NCBI RefSeq assembly: GCF_001601575.1
Contig: NZ_LOHZ01000030.1
Coordinates: 1 to 64,000 of the forward strand
Source of the DNA: Thermovenabulum gondwanense
GTDB taxonomy: Bacteria > Bacillota > Thermosediminibacteria > Thermosediminibacterales > Thermosediminibacteraceae
Length of the DNA stretch: 64,000 nt
Direction of reading: 5' to 3'
Of this stretch, positions 45,533 through 54,674 are shown in pieces. Position 1 is the stretch's first letter. Every line of letters starts with the position of its first letter. The notes beneath the pieces were generated by a model. It saw only the letters and a program-made list of their open reading frames with translations, ran no database searches and was not told the origin of the DNA. The translations under genes and the position numbers were made by a program.

Positions 45533-45673
45533 TTACTTTATATTGCATTTAATCATGAATTTTAAAATATCCTCATCCGTGAAAAAATCGAATATATGAA
45601 ATTCTTTAATGTTATTATAATTAATTTTTGGAAAAACTTCTATTTTGCTCAGTAAAATTTTTATTATCGTTTT
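45533..45673 (-). pseudogene. Possible gene fragment in the AT-rich gap 45408-45838
   Basis: A 46-codon open frame without start gives KIEVFPKINYNNIKEFHIF and DFFTDEDILKFMIKCNIK before the stop, which reads like a natural C-terminus. Family not recognised. The rest of the gap holds two terminators (45736-45765 and 45814-45842) and nothing else seen. Confidence 0.3.
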
Positions 45674-45735
45674 TTAATTTTATGCCCGAACAGGTATGCA
45701 CTTATTTAAATCATATGTTTTGGAGCATATGTCAT

Positions 45736-45765
45736 AAAAAAATCCCTGGGTATAACAGGGATTGA
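45736..45765 (-). terminator. Second terminator downstream of the hydrolase gene
   Basis: Stem AATCCCTG / CAGGGATT followed on the minus strand by TTTTTATG. Confidence 0.7.
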
Positions 45766-45813
45766 AGTATGCTTTACATCAGTTTCAAGGGAAGTTTATT
45801 AAATTTAATAACA

Positions 45814-45842
45814 AAAAAAGCAGCACATTTGCTGCTTTTTAC
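45814..45842 (-). terminator. Intrinsic terminator of the metal-dependent hydrolase gene
   Basis: Stem AAAAAGCAGCA / TGCTGCTTTTT, overlapping the stop codon, T-run on the minus strand. Confidence 0.9.
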
Positions 45843-46480
45843 TCGTATTTTAAAACCACCACGCGATTTACATCGCCCTTGAGGTCGTCCGCCGTGACCT
45901 CCAGGGTGTTGGAATCCAAAAATTCTCCTCCTCCCACCTTATCCAGGAATTTGTCTACGGGGTCAATGGGCATGCTTACCGCCGGAGTTTTAAAATGCAT
46001 GGGCACGGTAATTTTCGGGGAAAGCTGTTCTTTAACCGCAATAGCCCCTTCCGCATCCAAGGTAAAGGTTCCACCCACCGGGATTAAAAGCACATCCACC
46101 CTTCCTATTTCCTCAACCTGGGTCTTTGAAAGAAGGTGCCCCAAGTCTCCCACATGGCATATCCTTACACCGTCTATTTCATATACGAAGATTATGTTCT
46201 GACCTCTTTTTGCACCCTTTGCTTCGTCGTGAAAGGCGGAAATCCCTTTAATGCTGACGCCGCAGGTGATGTACTCTCCCGGAGCTTTTATAATCGTGGG
46301 GTCTCCGTGAACCGCTTCCACATAGTTGTGGTCGTAGTGGTCATGGCTTACGGTGACCACATCGGCTTCAACCTTGGGTACTTTATATCCCACGCTTCCA
46401 TCAAATGGGTCGGTGACAATCTTGGTGCCCGCCACGGACTCCAGCATAAAGCACGCATGACCGAACCATCTTATTTTCAC
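45839..46480 (-). CDS. UPF0173-type metallo-beta-lactamase-fold hydrolase
   Basis: 213 residues. KIRWFGHACFMLE at the N-terminus, the metal motif SHDHYDHNY (H-x-H-x-D-H), HVGDLGHLL and the C-terminal VPMHFKT are typical of UPF0173 metal-dependent hydrolases. Substrate unknown. Start MKIRWFG with GGGAGG upstream. It follows the sigma-54 regulator gene, but 134 bp apart. Confidence 0.92.
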   Translation of the reverse strand: MKIRWFGHACFMLESVAGTKIVTDPFDGSVGYKVPKVEADVVTVSHDHYDHNYVEAVHGDPTIIKAPGEYITCGVSIKGISAFHDEAKGAKRGQNIIFVYEIDGVRICHVGDLGHLLSKTQVEEIGRVDVLLIPVGGTFTLDAEGAIAVKEQLSPKITVPMHFKTPAVSMPIDPVDKFLDKVGGGEFLDSNTLEVTADDLKGDVNRVVVLKYE

Positions 46481-46614
46481 AGTTAAAAACCTCCCTTTCT
46501 TTCCTCTTTACCGGTTAAACCGCACAGGGGAATTTTCACAAAAATAATTTTCAAAAATAATATATTTTAATATATTCTTGGTAAAAATTAAAATTCCTCC
46601 TTGATTTTATCATT

Positions 46615-48057
46615 TTAGCTGGAGTTTTCTATTTCCTTTTCTTCCTTCCGGTAATTTTCGCCTTTAATTTCACTTATTTTCCTGAGTTTATACTGAAGGG
46701 TCTGCCGGGGAATCCCCAGGAGCCTTGCTGCCCTGGAAATGTTACCCCTCGTGTTTTCAATAGCCTTTTTTATTAAATCCCTTTCTACCTTCTCCAGGGT
46801 TTCCTGCAGGTTCATAGTCTCCTGATATATTATATTCCCCTTGACGGGTGAAAAATAACTTTTTATTTGCAGGGGAAGATGGACCGGAAGTATCGTGTCT
46901 CCTTCCATGATTACCAGGGCACCTTCGATGGCGTGCTCGAGCTCTCTCACGTTGCCGGGCCACGGGTATTCATAAAAAATGTCCATAACCGCCTGGGATA
47001 CCTTTATCGAACCTTCGCTCTCGGGACCGTATTTTTTTATAAAATAATCCACCAGGATCGGGATGTCTTCCTTTCTTTCCCTCAAAGGAGGAATCCTAAG
47101 TGAAACCACGTTTATCCGGTAAAACAGGTCTTCCCTTAGCCTCTTTTTTCTCACCGCTTCTACGGGATCCTCACTGCAGGCGGTAATTACCCGGGTGTCA
47201 ACGAGTCTCACCCTTGTATCCCCTATTCTCCTGACGGTGCCCTCCTGAAGAACCCTCAAAAGCTTTGCCTGAAGCTCCAAAGGCATGGAGTTTATCTCAT
47301 CGAGAAACAGCGTCCCGCCGTCGGCAAGCTCAAAAAGCCCGGGCCTGTCTTCCGCCCCCGTGAAACCTCCCTTTATGGTGCCGAAAAGTATCCCTTCCAG
47401 GAGGGTGGCCGGAAGAGCGGCACAGTTTTGGGGAATAAAAGGCTTATTCTTCCTCGGGCTTTCATTGTGGATGGCCTGAACGAAGAGCTCCTTGCCCGTT
47501 CCCGTTTCTCCCCATACGAGGACGGGAATAAAGCTTTTGGCGGCTCTCTTTGCCAGGGCTTTTAGCTCTTTTATCCCCCTGCTTTCTCCGATAATATCGT
47601 CAAAGGTGAAAACCGCACCCGTCTTTTTTTCCTCGGGCCTTTTCTTGCCGTAGATTATTGCCTGCAGATCGCTTATCCTCTCGGAAAGGTCCTTTACCGA
47701 GGTGATATCCCTGGAAATTTCCATCGCACCGATTATTTTACCGCCCACCTTAATAGGCAGGGTGGTATTTATGCTCGTTATCCTCTTCCCCTTGTAGTTG
47801 GTAAAGGTCTGCTCCTTTTCGTAAATGGGTTCGCCGGTTTTCAAAACCTTTAAGAGGGTGCTTTGCTCTTCATCCAGAGATGGAAATATTTCTAAAATAT
47901 GCCTGCCGACAACCTCTTCCTTAGTAAGCCCTTCTATTTTTGCCACCGCATCGTTGTAGTAAACCGTTACTCCCGAATCGTCCACAATATGTATTCCCTC
48001 TTCGATATGGGAGAGCAGGAGCTCCAACTGAGCCTTTATAATTTCGATTTCTTTCAA
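46615..48057 (-). CDS. Sigma-54-dependent transcriptional activator with PAS sensor
   Basis: 480 residues. PAS domain (about 10-125: LLSHIEEGIHIVDDSGVTVYYN), AAA+ domain (150-385: Walker A GETGTGKELF, Walker B GGTLFLDEI, R-finger region REDLFYRINV) and Fis-type HTH at the end (RGNISRAARLLGIPRQTLQYKLRK). The sigma-54 contact loop reads GGFTGA instead of the usual GAFTGA. Similar to RocR/BkdR-type activators of amino-acid catabolism in Firmicutes; targets unknown. Confidence 0.93.
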   Translation of the reverse strand: MKEIEIIKAQLELLLSHIEEGIHIVDDSGVTVYYNDAVAKIEGLTKEEVVGRHILEIFPSLDEEQSTLLKVLKTGEPIYEKEQTFTNYKGKRITSINTTLPIKVGGKIIGAMEISRDITSVKDLSERISDLQAIIYGKKRPEEKKTGAVFTFDDIIGESRGIKELKALAKRAAKSFIPVLVWGETGTGKELFVQAIHNESPRKNKPFIPQNCAALPATLLEGILFGTIKGGFTGAEDRPGLFELADGGTLFLDEINSMPLELQAKLLRVLQEGTVRRIGDTRVRLVDTRVITACSEDPVEAVRKKRLREDLFYRINVVSLRIPPLRERKEDIPILVDYFIKKYGPESEGSIKVSQAVMDIFYEYPWPGNVRELEHAIEGALVIMEGDTILPVHLPLQIKSYFSPVKGNIIYQETMNLQETLEKVERDLIKKAIENTRGNISRAARLLGIPRQTLQYKLRKISEIKGENYRKEEKEIENSS

Positions 48058-48084
48058 TTTACCAACCCCTTAGCTCAGGGTATT

Positions 48085-49800
48085 TTACATGCGCTCGGGT
48101 GCCGATATGCCCAGTATCCTGAAGGCGTTTTTCAAAACCCTCCTGGTTGCGAAAATTAGAATTAACCTGGCCCGGGTCAAATCCTCATTTTCAGTAAGCA
48201 CCCGGCAGCTGTTGTAGAAGGAGTGAAAAAGCGACGCCAAGTCCATAGCGTAATTGGCTATTCGATAGGGAGAAAGGTTTTCCGCTGCAATTCGTATTTC
48301 TTCCGGGAATTCCGCAAGTTTTTTGACAAGCTCCACTTCCGCGTCTTCCTTTAAAAGTCCCGCCAGCTTCCTTATCTCTTCAACGGAGAGGTTTTCAAAT
48401 TCAATATCCGCACCCTGTTCTTTGGCAACCCTCAGTATGCTTGAAATCCTCGCATGAGCGTACTGCACGTAAAAAACGGGGTTTTCTTCCGATTGCTTTA
48501 CGGCCAAGTCCAGGTCAAAGTCCAGATGGGTGTCCGCACTCCTCAAATTAAAGAAAAATCTGGCCGCATCCTTCCCTACCTCTTCTATGAGGTCCGAAAG
48601 GGTAACAGCTTTACCCGTCCTCTTGGACATGCGGGCTATCTCGCCGTTCCTGAAAAGCCTTACAAGCTGCATTATTATAATGGTCAGCCTTTCCGGGTCA
48701 TAGCCGAGAGCCGCAAGCCCCGCCTTTACCCTGTGCACGTGGCCGTGGTGATCCGCTCCCCAGATATCGATCACCCACTCAAATCCCCTGTCAAACTTGT
48801 CCTTATGATAGGCGATATCGGCGGCAAAGTAAGTGGGAATGCCGTTCTGGCGTATCAGCACCTCGTCCTTGGGCACGCCGAATTTGGTGGCGGCAAACCA
48901 CAGCGCCCCGTCCTTCTCGTAGGTATACCCCCGTTCCCGAAGCTTTTCTATTGTCTTTATTACCTTTTTGCTGTCGTGCAGGGACCTCTCGGAAAACCAG
49001 ATGTCGAAGTGTACACCGAAATTTTCTAAGTCCTGCCTCATGCGGCGGATATTTTTTTCCAGAGCGTATTCGACAAAAACCTTTCTCCTCTCCTCGGGGT
49101 CTACGTGCAGGTATTTATCGCCTTCTATTTGTGCAAACTCCTTCATATGTTCAATTACGTCCTCACCGTGGTAGCCTCCCTCGGGGATTTCGGCCGGTAT
49201 GCCATAAAGCTGTAAATACCTGGCCTCAAGGGATAAAGCAAAGTTTTCAATTTGATTCCCCGCATCATTTATGTAAAACTCCCTTGTCACATCGTATCCG
49301 GCGGTTTTCAAAAGCTCCGCTAAAGCATCGCCCAGGGCGGCACCCCTGGCATTGCCCATATGCATCGGGCCTGTGGGATTCGCGCTTACAAATTCCACCT
49401 GAACCTTTTTCCCGTTCCCTATATTTTGCCTGCCGTAGTTTTCTCCTTCTTTTAATATGTAGCAAAGGGCTTCATGAGCCCAGTCCCTTTTTAAATAAAA
49501 ATTCAAAAAACCCGGCCCCGCCACTTCTATCCTTTCCACGGGGATGCTTTTAAAAATGGACAGGTGCTTTTCCGCATATTCCTTGATGATCCCTGCCAGT
49601 TTCACGGGGTTTTGCTTGGCTTTTTTTGCCATCACCATAGCCGCATTGGCGGCAAAATCCCCGTGAGCCTTTTCCCGGGGAACCTCCACCGCAAAGGGAG
49701 CAATTTCATCAAAGTCTAAGGCCTTTTCTTTTTTTGCCTCTTTCAGAGCCGAAATTATAAGGTTTTTTATATCCTCCCTTATTTTCTGCTTGATGTCCAC
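48085..49800 (-). CDS. argS: Arginyl-tRNA synthetase
   Basis: 571 residues from the GTG at 49800, which has GGAGG 9 bases upstream; the longer frame to 49872 has no ribosome site. N-terminal Add-1 domain, class I HIGH-type motif NPTGPMHMGNARG, KMSKS-type motif RMSKRTGKAVTL, and C-terminal anticodon domain ending in the DALR-type PERM. ATP-dependent charging of tRNA-Arg in the cytoplasm. Follows the small gene at 49875. Confidence 0.96.
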   Translation of the reverse strand: MDIKQKIREDIKNLIISALKEAKKEKALDFDEIAPFAVEVPREKAHGDFAANAAMVMAKKAKQNPVKLAGIIKEYAEKHLSIFKSIPVERIEVAGPGFLNFYLKRDWAHEALCYILKEGENYGRQNIGNGKKVQVEFVSANPTGPMHMGNARGAALGDALAELLKTAGYDVTREFYINDAGNQIENFALSLEARYLQLYGIPAEIPEGGYHGEDVIEHMKEFAQIEGDKYLHVDPEERRKVFVEYALEKNIRRMRQDLENFGVHFDIWFSERSLHDSKKVIKTIEKLRERGYTYEKDGALWFAATKFGVPKDEVLIRQNGIPTYFAADIAYHKDKFDRGFEWVIDIWGADHHGHVHRVKAGLAALGYDPERLTIIIMQLVRLFRNGEIARMSKRTGKAVTLSDLIEEVGKDAARFFFNLRSADTHLDFDLDLAVKQSEENPVFYVQYAHARISSILRVAKEQGADIEFENLSVEEIRKLAGLLKEDAEVELVKKLAEFPEEIRIAAENLSPYRIANYAMDLASLFHSFYNSCRVLTENEDLTRARLILIFATRRVLKNAFRILGISAPERM

Positions 49801-49874
49801 CCTTATTTTCCTCCATTCAAAAAACCTAAAATACATTAATATTATATATTTTTGCCCAATTTTATGCAACAAAA

Positions 49875-50267
49875 CTATTTTTTTATCACACTTTTTTTAA
49901 TTATATTGTAATTATCGTAATTGTAATAATTCATGGAAGCAAGTCTTGCCCGGAAAACAAGAGCTTCTGCCCGAATTTTTGCAGTTTCCAGTTCTTCCCG
50001 GGTGGGCTTTCTCCCGAAATGCTTTTTGAACTCTTTCGCAAAGATTTCCAGGAATTTTTCCATCTTTTGATTTCCCTTTATCCCCCATTCCTTGTAGTGC
50101 TCCTCTATATAATCCACCACATCGGCGGTTATTTCCATTATCATCCTGAACCTTCTATTTTTGTTGTAGACGTTAATGCCGTACCCCAGTAAAGCTGCAA
50201 TTATCGGTTCCATTACGGCTTCGCTGGTAAGCACCTCACCTATTACCTTTAGCCAAGAGGTGTTCAC
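49875..50267 (-). CDS. Hypothetical protein with one membrane-like helix
   Basis: 130 residues from the GTG at 50267 (GAGGAGGG 6 bases upstream); an ATG at 50321 without a good site is rejected. An N-terminal amphipathic/hydrophobic helix (VMEPIIAALLGYGINVY) precedes a long charged helical part (ADVVDYIEEHYKEWGIKGNQKMEKFLEIF). The layout resembles LLH-type phage holins but the match is weak. Seventy-four bases upstream of argS and probably co-transcribed. Function unknown. Confidence 0.6.
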   Translation of the reverse strand: MNTSWLKVIGEVLTSEAVMEPIIAALLGYGINVYNKNRRFRMIMEITADVVDYIEEHYKEWGIKGNQKMEKFLEIFAKEFKKHFGRKPTREELETAKIRAEALVFRARLASMNYYNYDNYNIIKKSVIKK

Positions 50268-50355
50268 GCCTAACCCTCCTCGCAAAAATTTTCCCGCTGC
50301 TCTCCCCTTTTTACCTTTCATATTTATATACTATGTTTTCACCGGTATTTTGGTT

Positions 50356-50382
50356 AAAAAAAAGGCTTTGAAATCAAAGCCC
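50356..50382 (-). terminator. Intrinsic terminator after murI
   Basis: Stem GGCTTTGA / TCAAAGCC (50364-50382) followed on the minus strand by TTTTTTTT. Confidence 0.85.
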
Positions 50383-50402
50383 AAAGACTCACGCCGGCAC
50401 GT

Positions 50403-51206
50403 TTACAACCTCACCTTTTCTATATGCTCGATTTTCCTTTTTAAAAACATCTCCCCGATTTCCCTGAACTTTTCCGTGTTGTCGGTGACGTAATATTTAT
50501 GAATAATTCCCTCTGCCGGAATCCTCCGGCTAATAAGACCGGAATCTTCCAGGGTGTTTTTCACCACCACCGCCGTTTCCTTGGCGCAGTCTACCAATTT
50601 TATACCTTCTCCCAGCACCCGGGAAATGGCGGGTTTTAAAAGGGGATAATGGGTGCATCCCAGCACCAAGGTATCTATGCCCTCCCTTTTTAAGGGCATC
50701 AGGTATTCGGCGATGGTAAGATAGGTAGCCTCCCTGTCCAGCCATCCTTCTTCTACCAGAGGCACAAAAAGAGGGCAGGCCTTTGAAAGTATTTTAATAT
50801 TTCCGTCCATATTTTTTATGGCACTTTCGTAGGCACCGCTCTTTACCGTCCTTTCCGTGCCTATGACCCCCACCTTTTTTTCTCTGGTCGCCCTCACCGC
50901 CGCTTTTGCTCCCGGGTCAATCACTCCTATTACCGGCACATTTGAATTTTCCTGCAGCTCTTTAAGGCATGTGGCGCTTACCGTATTGCAGGCAATCACC
51001 ACCAGCTTCACATCTTTTGATAATAGAAAATTCAGCCCTTCAAAGGCATAGCGGGTAATGGTTTCCGGGGATTTAGACCCGTAAGGCACCCGGGCTGTAT
51101 CCCCGAGATACACTATTGATTCCCCGGGGAGAAGTTCCATTATCTCTTTTGCCACCGTAAGGCCGCCTATCCCGGAATCAAATACTCCGATGGGTTTGCC
51201 GCTCAA
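50403..51206 (-). CDS. murI: Glutamate racemase
   Basis: Supplies D-glutamate for peptidoglycan. 267 residues. IGVFDSGIGGLTV and the two catalytic cysteines in VVIACNTVSA and LVLGCTHYPLL are present, as is YGSKSPETI. Twelve bp after the beta-propeller gene. Confidence 0.96.
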   Translation of the reverse strand: MSGKPIGVFDSGIGGLTVAKEIMELLPGESIVYLGDTARVPYGSKSPETITRYAFEGLNFLLSKDVKLVVIACNTVSATCLKELQENSNVPVIGVIDPGAKAAVRATREKKVGVIGTERTVKSGAYESAIKNMDGNIKILSKACPLFVPLVEEGWLDREATYLTIAEYLMPLKREGIDTLVLGCTHYPLLKPAISRVLGEGIKLVDCAKETAVVVKNTLEDSGLISRRIPAEGIIHKYYVTDNTEKFREIGEMFLKRKIEHIEKVRL

Positions 51207-51218
51207 AAATACCCCTCC

Positions 51219-52454
51219 TCAACTTAAAACAAATAGTCCTTCTTTTGTTGCCACGAAAAGGCACCTGCCCGTAAAGGCTACGGCCCTAATTTCATGGCCT
51301 TCCAGATATTTTTCTTTTAAGGTTACCCCGTTCTCCGATATTTTATATACAAAAAGCCCGCCCTTACTTCCTATTAAAAGTTTTTCCTCATTTCCAAAAA
51401 GTAAGCCCGCAGGTTCCATCGGCAAAGCCGCTACCCCGGAAAAATCCCCATCCATCGTATTTATTATGTAAAGATTCCCCTTTTTACTTAATATATACAC
51501 CTTGCCCCCGGCAAGGCAGTAAGAGGAAATATCCTTTTCGGGCAGCGCTTTAAGCCACAAAGTTTCGCCCGAAAACCTGTCAAAAGCAAATAATCTTCCA
51601 TCTCCCAGGGCAAAGAGGTGGGTCTCCTGTAAAAATAAAGGTTCATTGATATAGTCGGAAATTTTGGTCTCCCACAAAACCCCGCCCGTCATGTCAAGGC
51701 AATATACATTCCTGTCATAAGAGGCAAAAAATAGATTATCATCGTAATAAACAGGCGGTGTGGTAAAAATTCCTCCCGGATTAAATTCCCAGACAGTGCC
51801 CCTTTTCGGGATAACAGCGGAAATTTTCCCCTTTTCATCGGCGAAAATGATTTTTCCTTTATAATATACGGGGCTGCCGCAAACCGGATGTTCGAGCTTG
51901 ATTTTTTCTAACACTTTCCCCCTGAAAGGGTCAATTAAGGTTATTCCCTCCTCGGGAACAATAAGACAGTCGGAAGTGGCGGTTACCGGGTACCGGGGAT
52001 TTATTTCGTTATTATACCACAAAACCCTGCCGTCTTTAGCATCTACACAAATAAGAATATTTTCACAAGTTACGAATATACGATTTTTATATGCGGTGAT
52101 TGCTTTTACGTCTTTTAAATTTTTGTAAAAAAGTGAGTTCAATTTATCGGGAATGATAAAGGGGATATGCCCGGCATTGGAAAAATCCCCCCGAGAGGTT
52201 TTCCAGCTTCCTATGCCGTAATCCCGATAAATTTTCAGGATTTCCAGTGCCCTTTCGTCCCTTTCTTCCCCCAGGTATTTTTTAAACCTTTTAAAGGCTT
52301 TATCGGTAATTTTACCGTAAATTCCGTCCACACTTTCATCGTAAAACCCCAATTCCTTCAGCGCCTGCTGAAGGTGCCTTACGTCGGTGCCCGCAAGATA
52401 CGGCTTCGTGATTTTTAAAGGCCTTTCCCCAAAGGCAAACGCGGGAAGCTTCAT
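51219..52454 (-). CDS. Peptidoglycan-binding domain fused to a PQQ/WD-like beta-propeller
   Basis: 411 residues. Residues 10-65: PGBD-1 domain (GTDVRHLQQALKELGFYDES, VDGIYGKITDKAFKRFK). Residues 100-411: about seven to eight PQQ-type blades with alternating D-x-x-x-G-x-x-L-W motifs (DAKDGRVLWYNNEI; DMTGGVLWETKI; DRFSGETLWLKAL). No signal peptide or membrane helix is visible, which is odd for a wall-binding domain. Just ahead of murI, so a wall-sensing or structural role is possible. Not a known enzyme. Confidence 0.8.
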   Translation of the reverse strand: MKLPAFAFGERPLKITKPYLAGTDVRHLQQALKELGFYDESVDGIYGKITDKAFKRFKKYLGEERDERALEILKIYRDYGIGSWKTSRGDFSNAGHIPFIIPDKLNSLFYKNLKDVKAITAYKNRIFVTCENILICVDAKDGRVLWYNNEINPRYPVTATSDCLIVPEEGITLIDPFRGKVLEKIKLEHPVCGSPVYYKGKIIFADEKGKISAVIPKRGTVWEFNPGGIFTTPPVYYDDNLFFASYDRNVYCLDMTGGVLWETKISDYINEPLFLQETHLFALGDGRLFAFDRFSGETLWLKALPEKDISSYCLAGGKVYILSKKGNLYIINTMDGDFSGVAALPMEPAGLLFGNEEKLLIGSKGGLFVYKISENGVTLKEKYLEGHEIRAVAFTGRCLFVATKEGLFVLS

Positions 52455-52537
52455 AAGCCTTCCCCCTGTATAGAATTTTTGAGTACATTTATATTATTCA
52501 TTTTCCTTTAAAAAGGTTAAAGCCTGAAAAGGAAAAA

Positions 52538-52567
52538 ATAAAAACCAGGGTGTGATACCCTGGTTTT
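52538..52567 (-). terminator. Intrinsic terminator of the SASP gene
   Basis: Stem AAAACCAGGGT / ACCCTGGTTTT, T-run TTTTATTTTTTCC on the minus strand. Confidence 0.9.
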
Positions 52568-52584
52568 GTGCGCTCAAGGAAGCT

Positions 52585-52785
52585 TTAGCCCTCGGGGTGG
52601 AGCTTTCTATAGTCTTCAAGCATTGCGCGTTCCGCTTTTTCAATAGCAAGCCTTACGAGATTGCCGCAGTCCCTGGAAGGAACGGAACCCCAACCCTCTT
52701 TCGCGACTATGTCGTATACCCCAAGCTCCTTTGCCAGTTCGTACTTGAGGGCTTCGGACATGACGCCGCGCCTTCTTCGGGACAT
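52585..52785 (-). CDS. Small acid-soluble spore protein, alpha/beta type (SspF-like)
   Basis: 66 residues. MSRRRRGVMSEALKYELAKE resembles SspF-type minor alpha/beta SASPs; the GPR protease region is LKYELAKELGV, and WGSVPSRDCGNLVRLAIE is the DNA-binding segment. These proteins coat and protect spore DNA and are made under sigma-G. ATG at 52785 with AGGAGGGG upstream. Confidence 0.88.
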   Translation of the reverse strand: MSRRRRGVMSEALKYELAKELGVYDIVAKEGWGSVPSRDCGNLVRLAIEKAERAMLEDYRKLHPEG

Positions 52786-52852
52786 AAAGCCCCCTCCTTT
52801 TTAAATTTTTCGCGCACGTTTATATTATCCCTCATTTTATTTAATATTATTA

Positions 52853-54367
52853 TCATCCTACCCTTTCCGCCTGCTGAAAGCGGAAATACTGCATTTCCAG
52901 CGCCTCTTTGTCGGCAATTACCTTTATTTCGAGGCCTTCCGGGTCTTCGGTGCCCTGCAGGTGACAGCCCTCCGCCTGAAGGGCCTTGGCGTAATCTATG
53001 ATTTCCTTCGTTATCCTTTCCCCCGGGCAGATTATCGGAATCCCCGGCGGGTATGCCATGAGCATTTCCGTTGAAACTTCACCTTCCGCTTCCTCCAGCC
53101 TTACGGCCTTTTTCCGGGCGTAGAAGGCAAAACGGGGAGAAACCACCTGTTCGCCGCTTTCGGGCAACGATGCTGTAATCTTTATTACGTTTTTTCTTGC
53201 GTATTTTTCGGCTATTTCCTTCATCGCGCTTACAAAGGCCTCCATGCTCTCCTCGGAATCGCCGATGGCACTCACCGCAAGCACGTTGTAAAGGTCGGAC
53301 AGCTCCACCTGTATGTGGTACTGGTATTTTAATATCTTCTCCACTTCGAATCCCGAAAGCCCGAGCTCCCTTACATTCACCGCAAGCTTGGTCGGGTCGT
53401 ACCTGAAGCACCCTTCGGTGCCTTCCCTGTCCCTGCCCATTACGTAAAGGCCTTCCATCTTATTTAGCCTGTTTCTTGCATCCTCCGAAAGCTTTATAAC
53501 TTTTGAAAGCATTTCCCTTCCGTGCAGGGCTATCTGCTTTCTCGCCACATCCAGCGATGCCATCAGCGGATAGGAAGGGCTGGTGGTCTGGGTAAGGTTC
53601 ATGGCAGCCTTTACCCGCCTGTCGTCTATAAATTTGCTTTTCACGAGGAGTATCGAGCTCTGGGTCATGGAACCCGCCAATTTGTGAACGCTGGCCGCAC
53701 TCATGTCCGCCCCGGCTTCCATCGCCGAAAGGGGAAGCTCGGGGTGAAAACCGAAATGTGCCCCGTGGGCTTCATCAACTATGACGGGCTTCCCGAAAGA
53801 ATGGGCGATTTCCACGATTTCTTTCAAATTGGAAGCCACCCCGTAATAGGTGGGGTTGATTACAAAAACCGCTTTGGCGTTGGGATGCTCCACCAGAGCT
53901 TTTCGCACGCTTTCCGGCGTTATTCCCATGGCTATGCCCATGTACTCATCTATAACTGGCTGTATATAAACCGGCCTTGCACCGCTTAAAATAAGTCCCC
54001 CGGCTACCGACCTGTGGGCATTTCTCGGTATGATTATTTCATCTCCCGGATCGGCTACCGAAAGTATCATTGCCTGTATACCGGATGTGGTGCCGTTTAC
54101 CAGAAAATGAGCGTAATCGGCTCCAAAGGCGTCGGCTGCAAGCTCTTCCGCTTCCTTTATAACTCCCCGGGGGTTGCAGATGTTGTCCAGGTCCAGAAGA
54201 CCCGCGGTCACATCAATGGCCAGGATGTTATCCCCTACAAAACTTCTAAACTCCGGTATTCCCCTGCCGCCCTTATGCCCCGGCACGTGAAAGGATATGG
54301 TCCTGTCCTCCACGTACTTCTTCAGGGCAGAAAACAGAGGGGTCTCCTGCTGTCTTTCAATATTCAT
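52853..54367 (-). CDS. Orn/Lys/Arg decarboxylase family protein
   Basis: PLP-dependent fold-type I decarboxylase of basic amino acids, polyamine synthesis. 504 residues from the ATG at 54367; a GTG at 54379 is adjacent to the only purine-rich site, so the start is uncertain. The start FHVPGHKGG, PLP Lys in SVHKLAGSMTQSSIL, DEAHGAHFGFH and GEGCF-like region with C-terminal domain are typical. Short (about 500 aa) form of SpeA/CadA common in Firmicutes; arginine or lysine are the likely substrates, not decidable. Confidence 0.9.
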   Translation of the reverse strand: MNIERQQETPLFSALKKYVEDRTISFHVPGHKGGRGIPEFRSFVGDNILAIDVTAGLLDLDNICNPRGVIKEAEELAADAFGADYAHFLVNGTTSGIQAMILSVADPGDEIIIPRNAHRSVAGGLILSGARPVYIQPVIDEYMGIAMGITPESVRKALVEHPNAKAVFVINPTYYGVASNLKEIVEIAHSFGKPVIVDEAHGAHFGFHPELPLSAMEAGADMSAASVHKLAGSMTQSSILLVKSKFIDDRRVKAAMNLTQTTSPSYPLMASLDVARKQIALHGREMLSKVIKLSEDARNRLNKMEGLYVMGRDREGTEGCFRYDPTKLAVNVRELGLSGFEVEKILKYQYHIQVELSDLYNVLAVSAIGDSEESMEAFVSAMKEIAEKYARKNVIKITASLPESGEQVVSPRFAFYARKKAVRLEEAEGEVSTEMLMAYPPGIPIICPGERITKEIIDYAKALQAEGCHLQGTEDPEGLEIKVIADKEALEMQYFRFQQAERVG

Positions 54368-54379
54368 CTCATGCTTCAC

Positions 54380-54674
54380 ACTCCCTCTGATTTTTTAAAC
54401 TAATAAATAAACAAACATATTAAAGCACATATTCTCTAAAATTTCAATAAACAAATTCCGAACACAATGTTAATTTTTTGTGAAATATGGGAGCAAAAAA
54501 GAAAAAAACGCTTTAATTTTAAAGAAAATAAAGCGCATTCCCCTTTAATCCTTTATAGGGATGGTTAAAAGCCAATAACAATAAATAACGGGATTTTTTG
54601 ATATGCAAAATATTTATTTGCCTTATATTTTATGTTCATCTTTGTATATATGTGTAAAATCTTACATGAAATTT
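54380..54674. other. Intergenic region between the decarboxylase and spoIIR
   Basis: AT-rich, about 295 bp. Contains the spoIIR terminator (54504-54538; CGCTTTA / TAAAGCG followed by T-run on the minus strand) and presumably the decarboxylase promoter; no gene seen. A 24-codon frame here has no ribosome site. Confidence 0.6.

Noticed and set aside
48951-49553. 200-codon plus-strand frame opposite argS
   Set aside because: Shadow of argS; no ribosome site or conserved pattern.
54560-54660. 24-codon minus-strand frame in the spoIIR downstream gap
   Set aside because: No ribosome site and AT-rich; chance.
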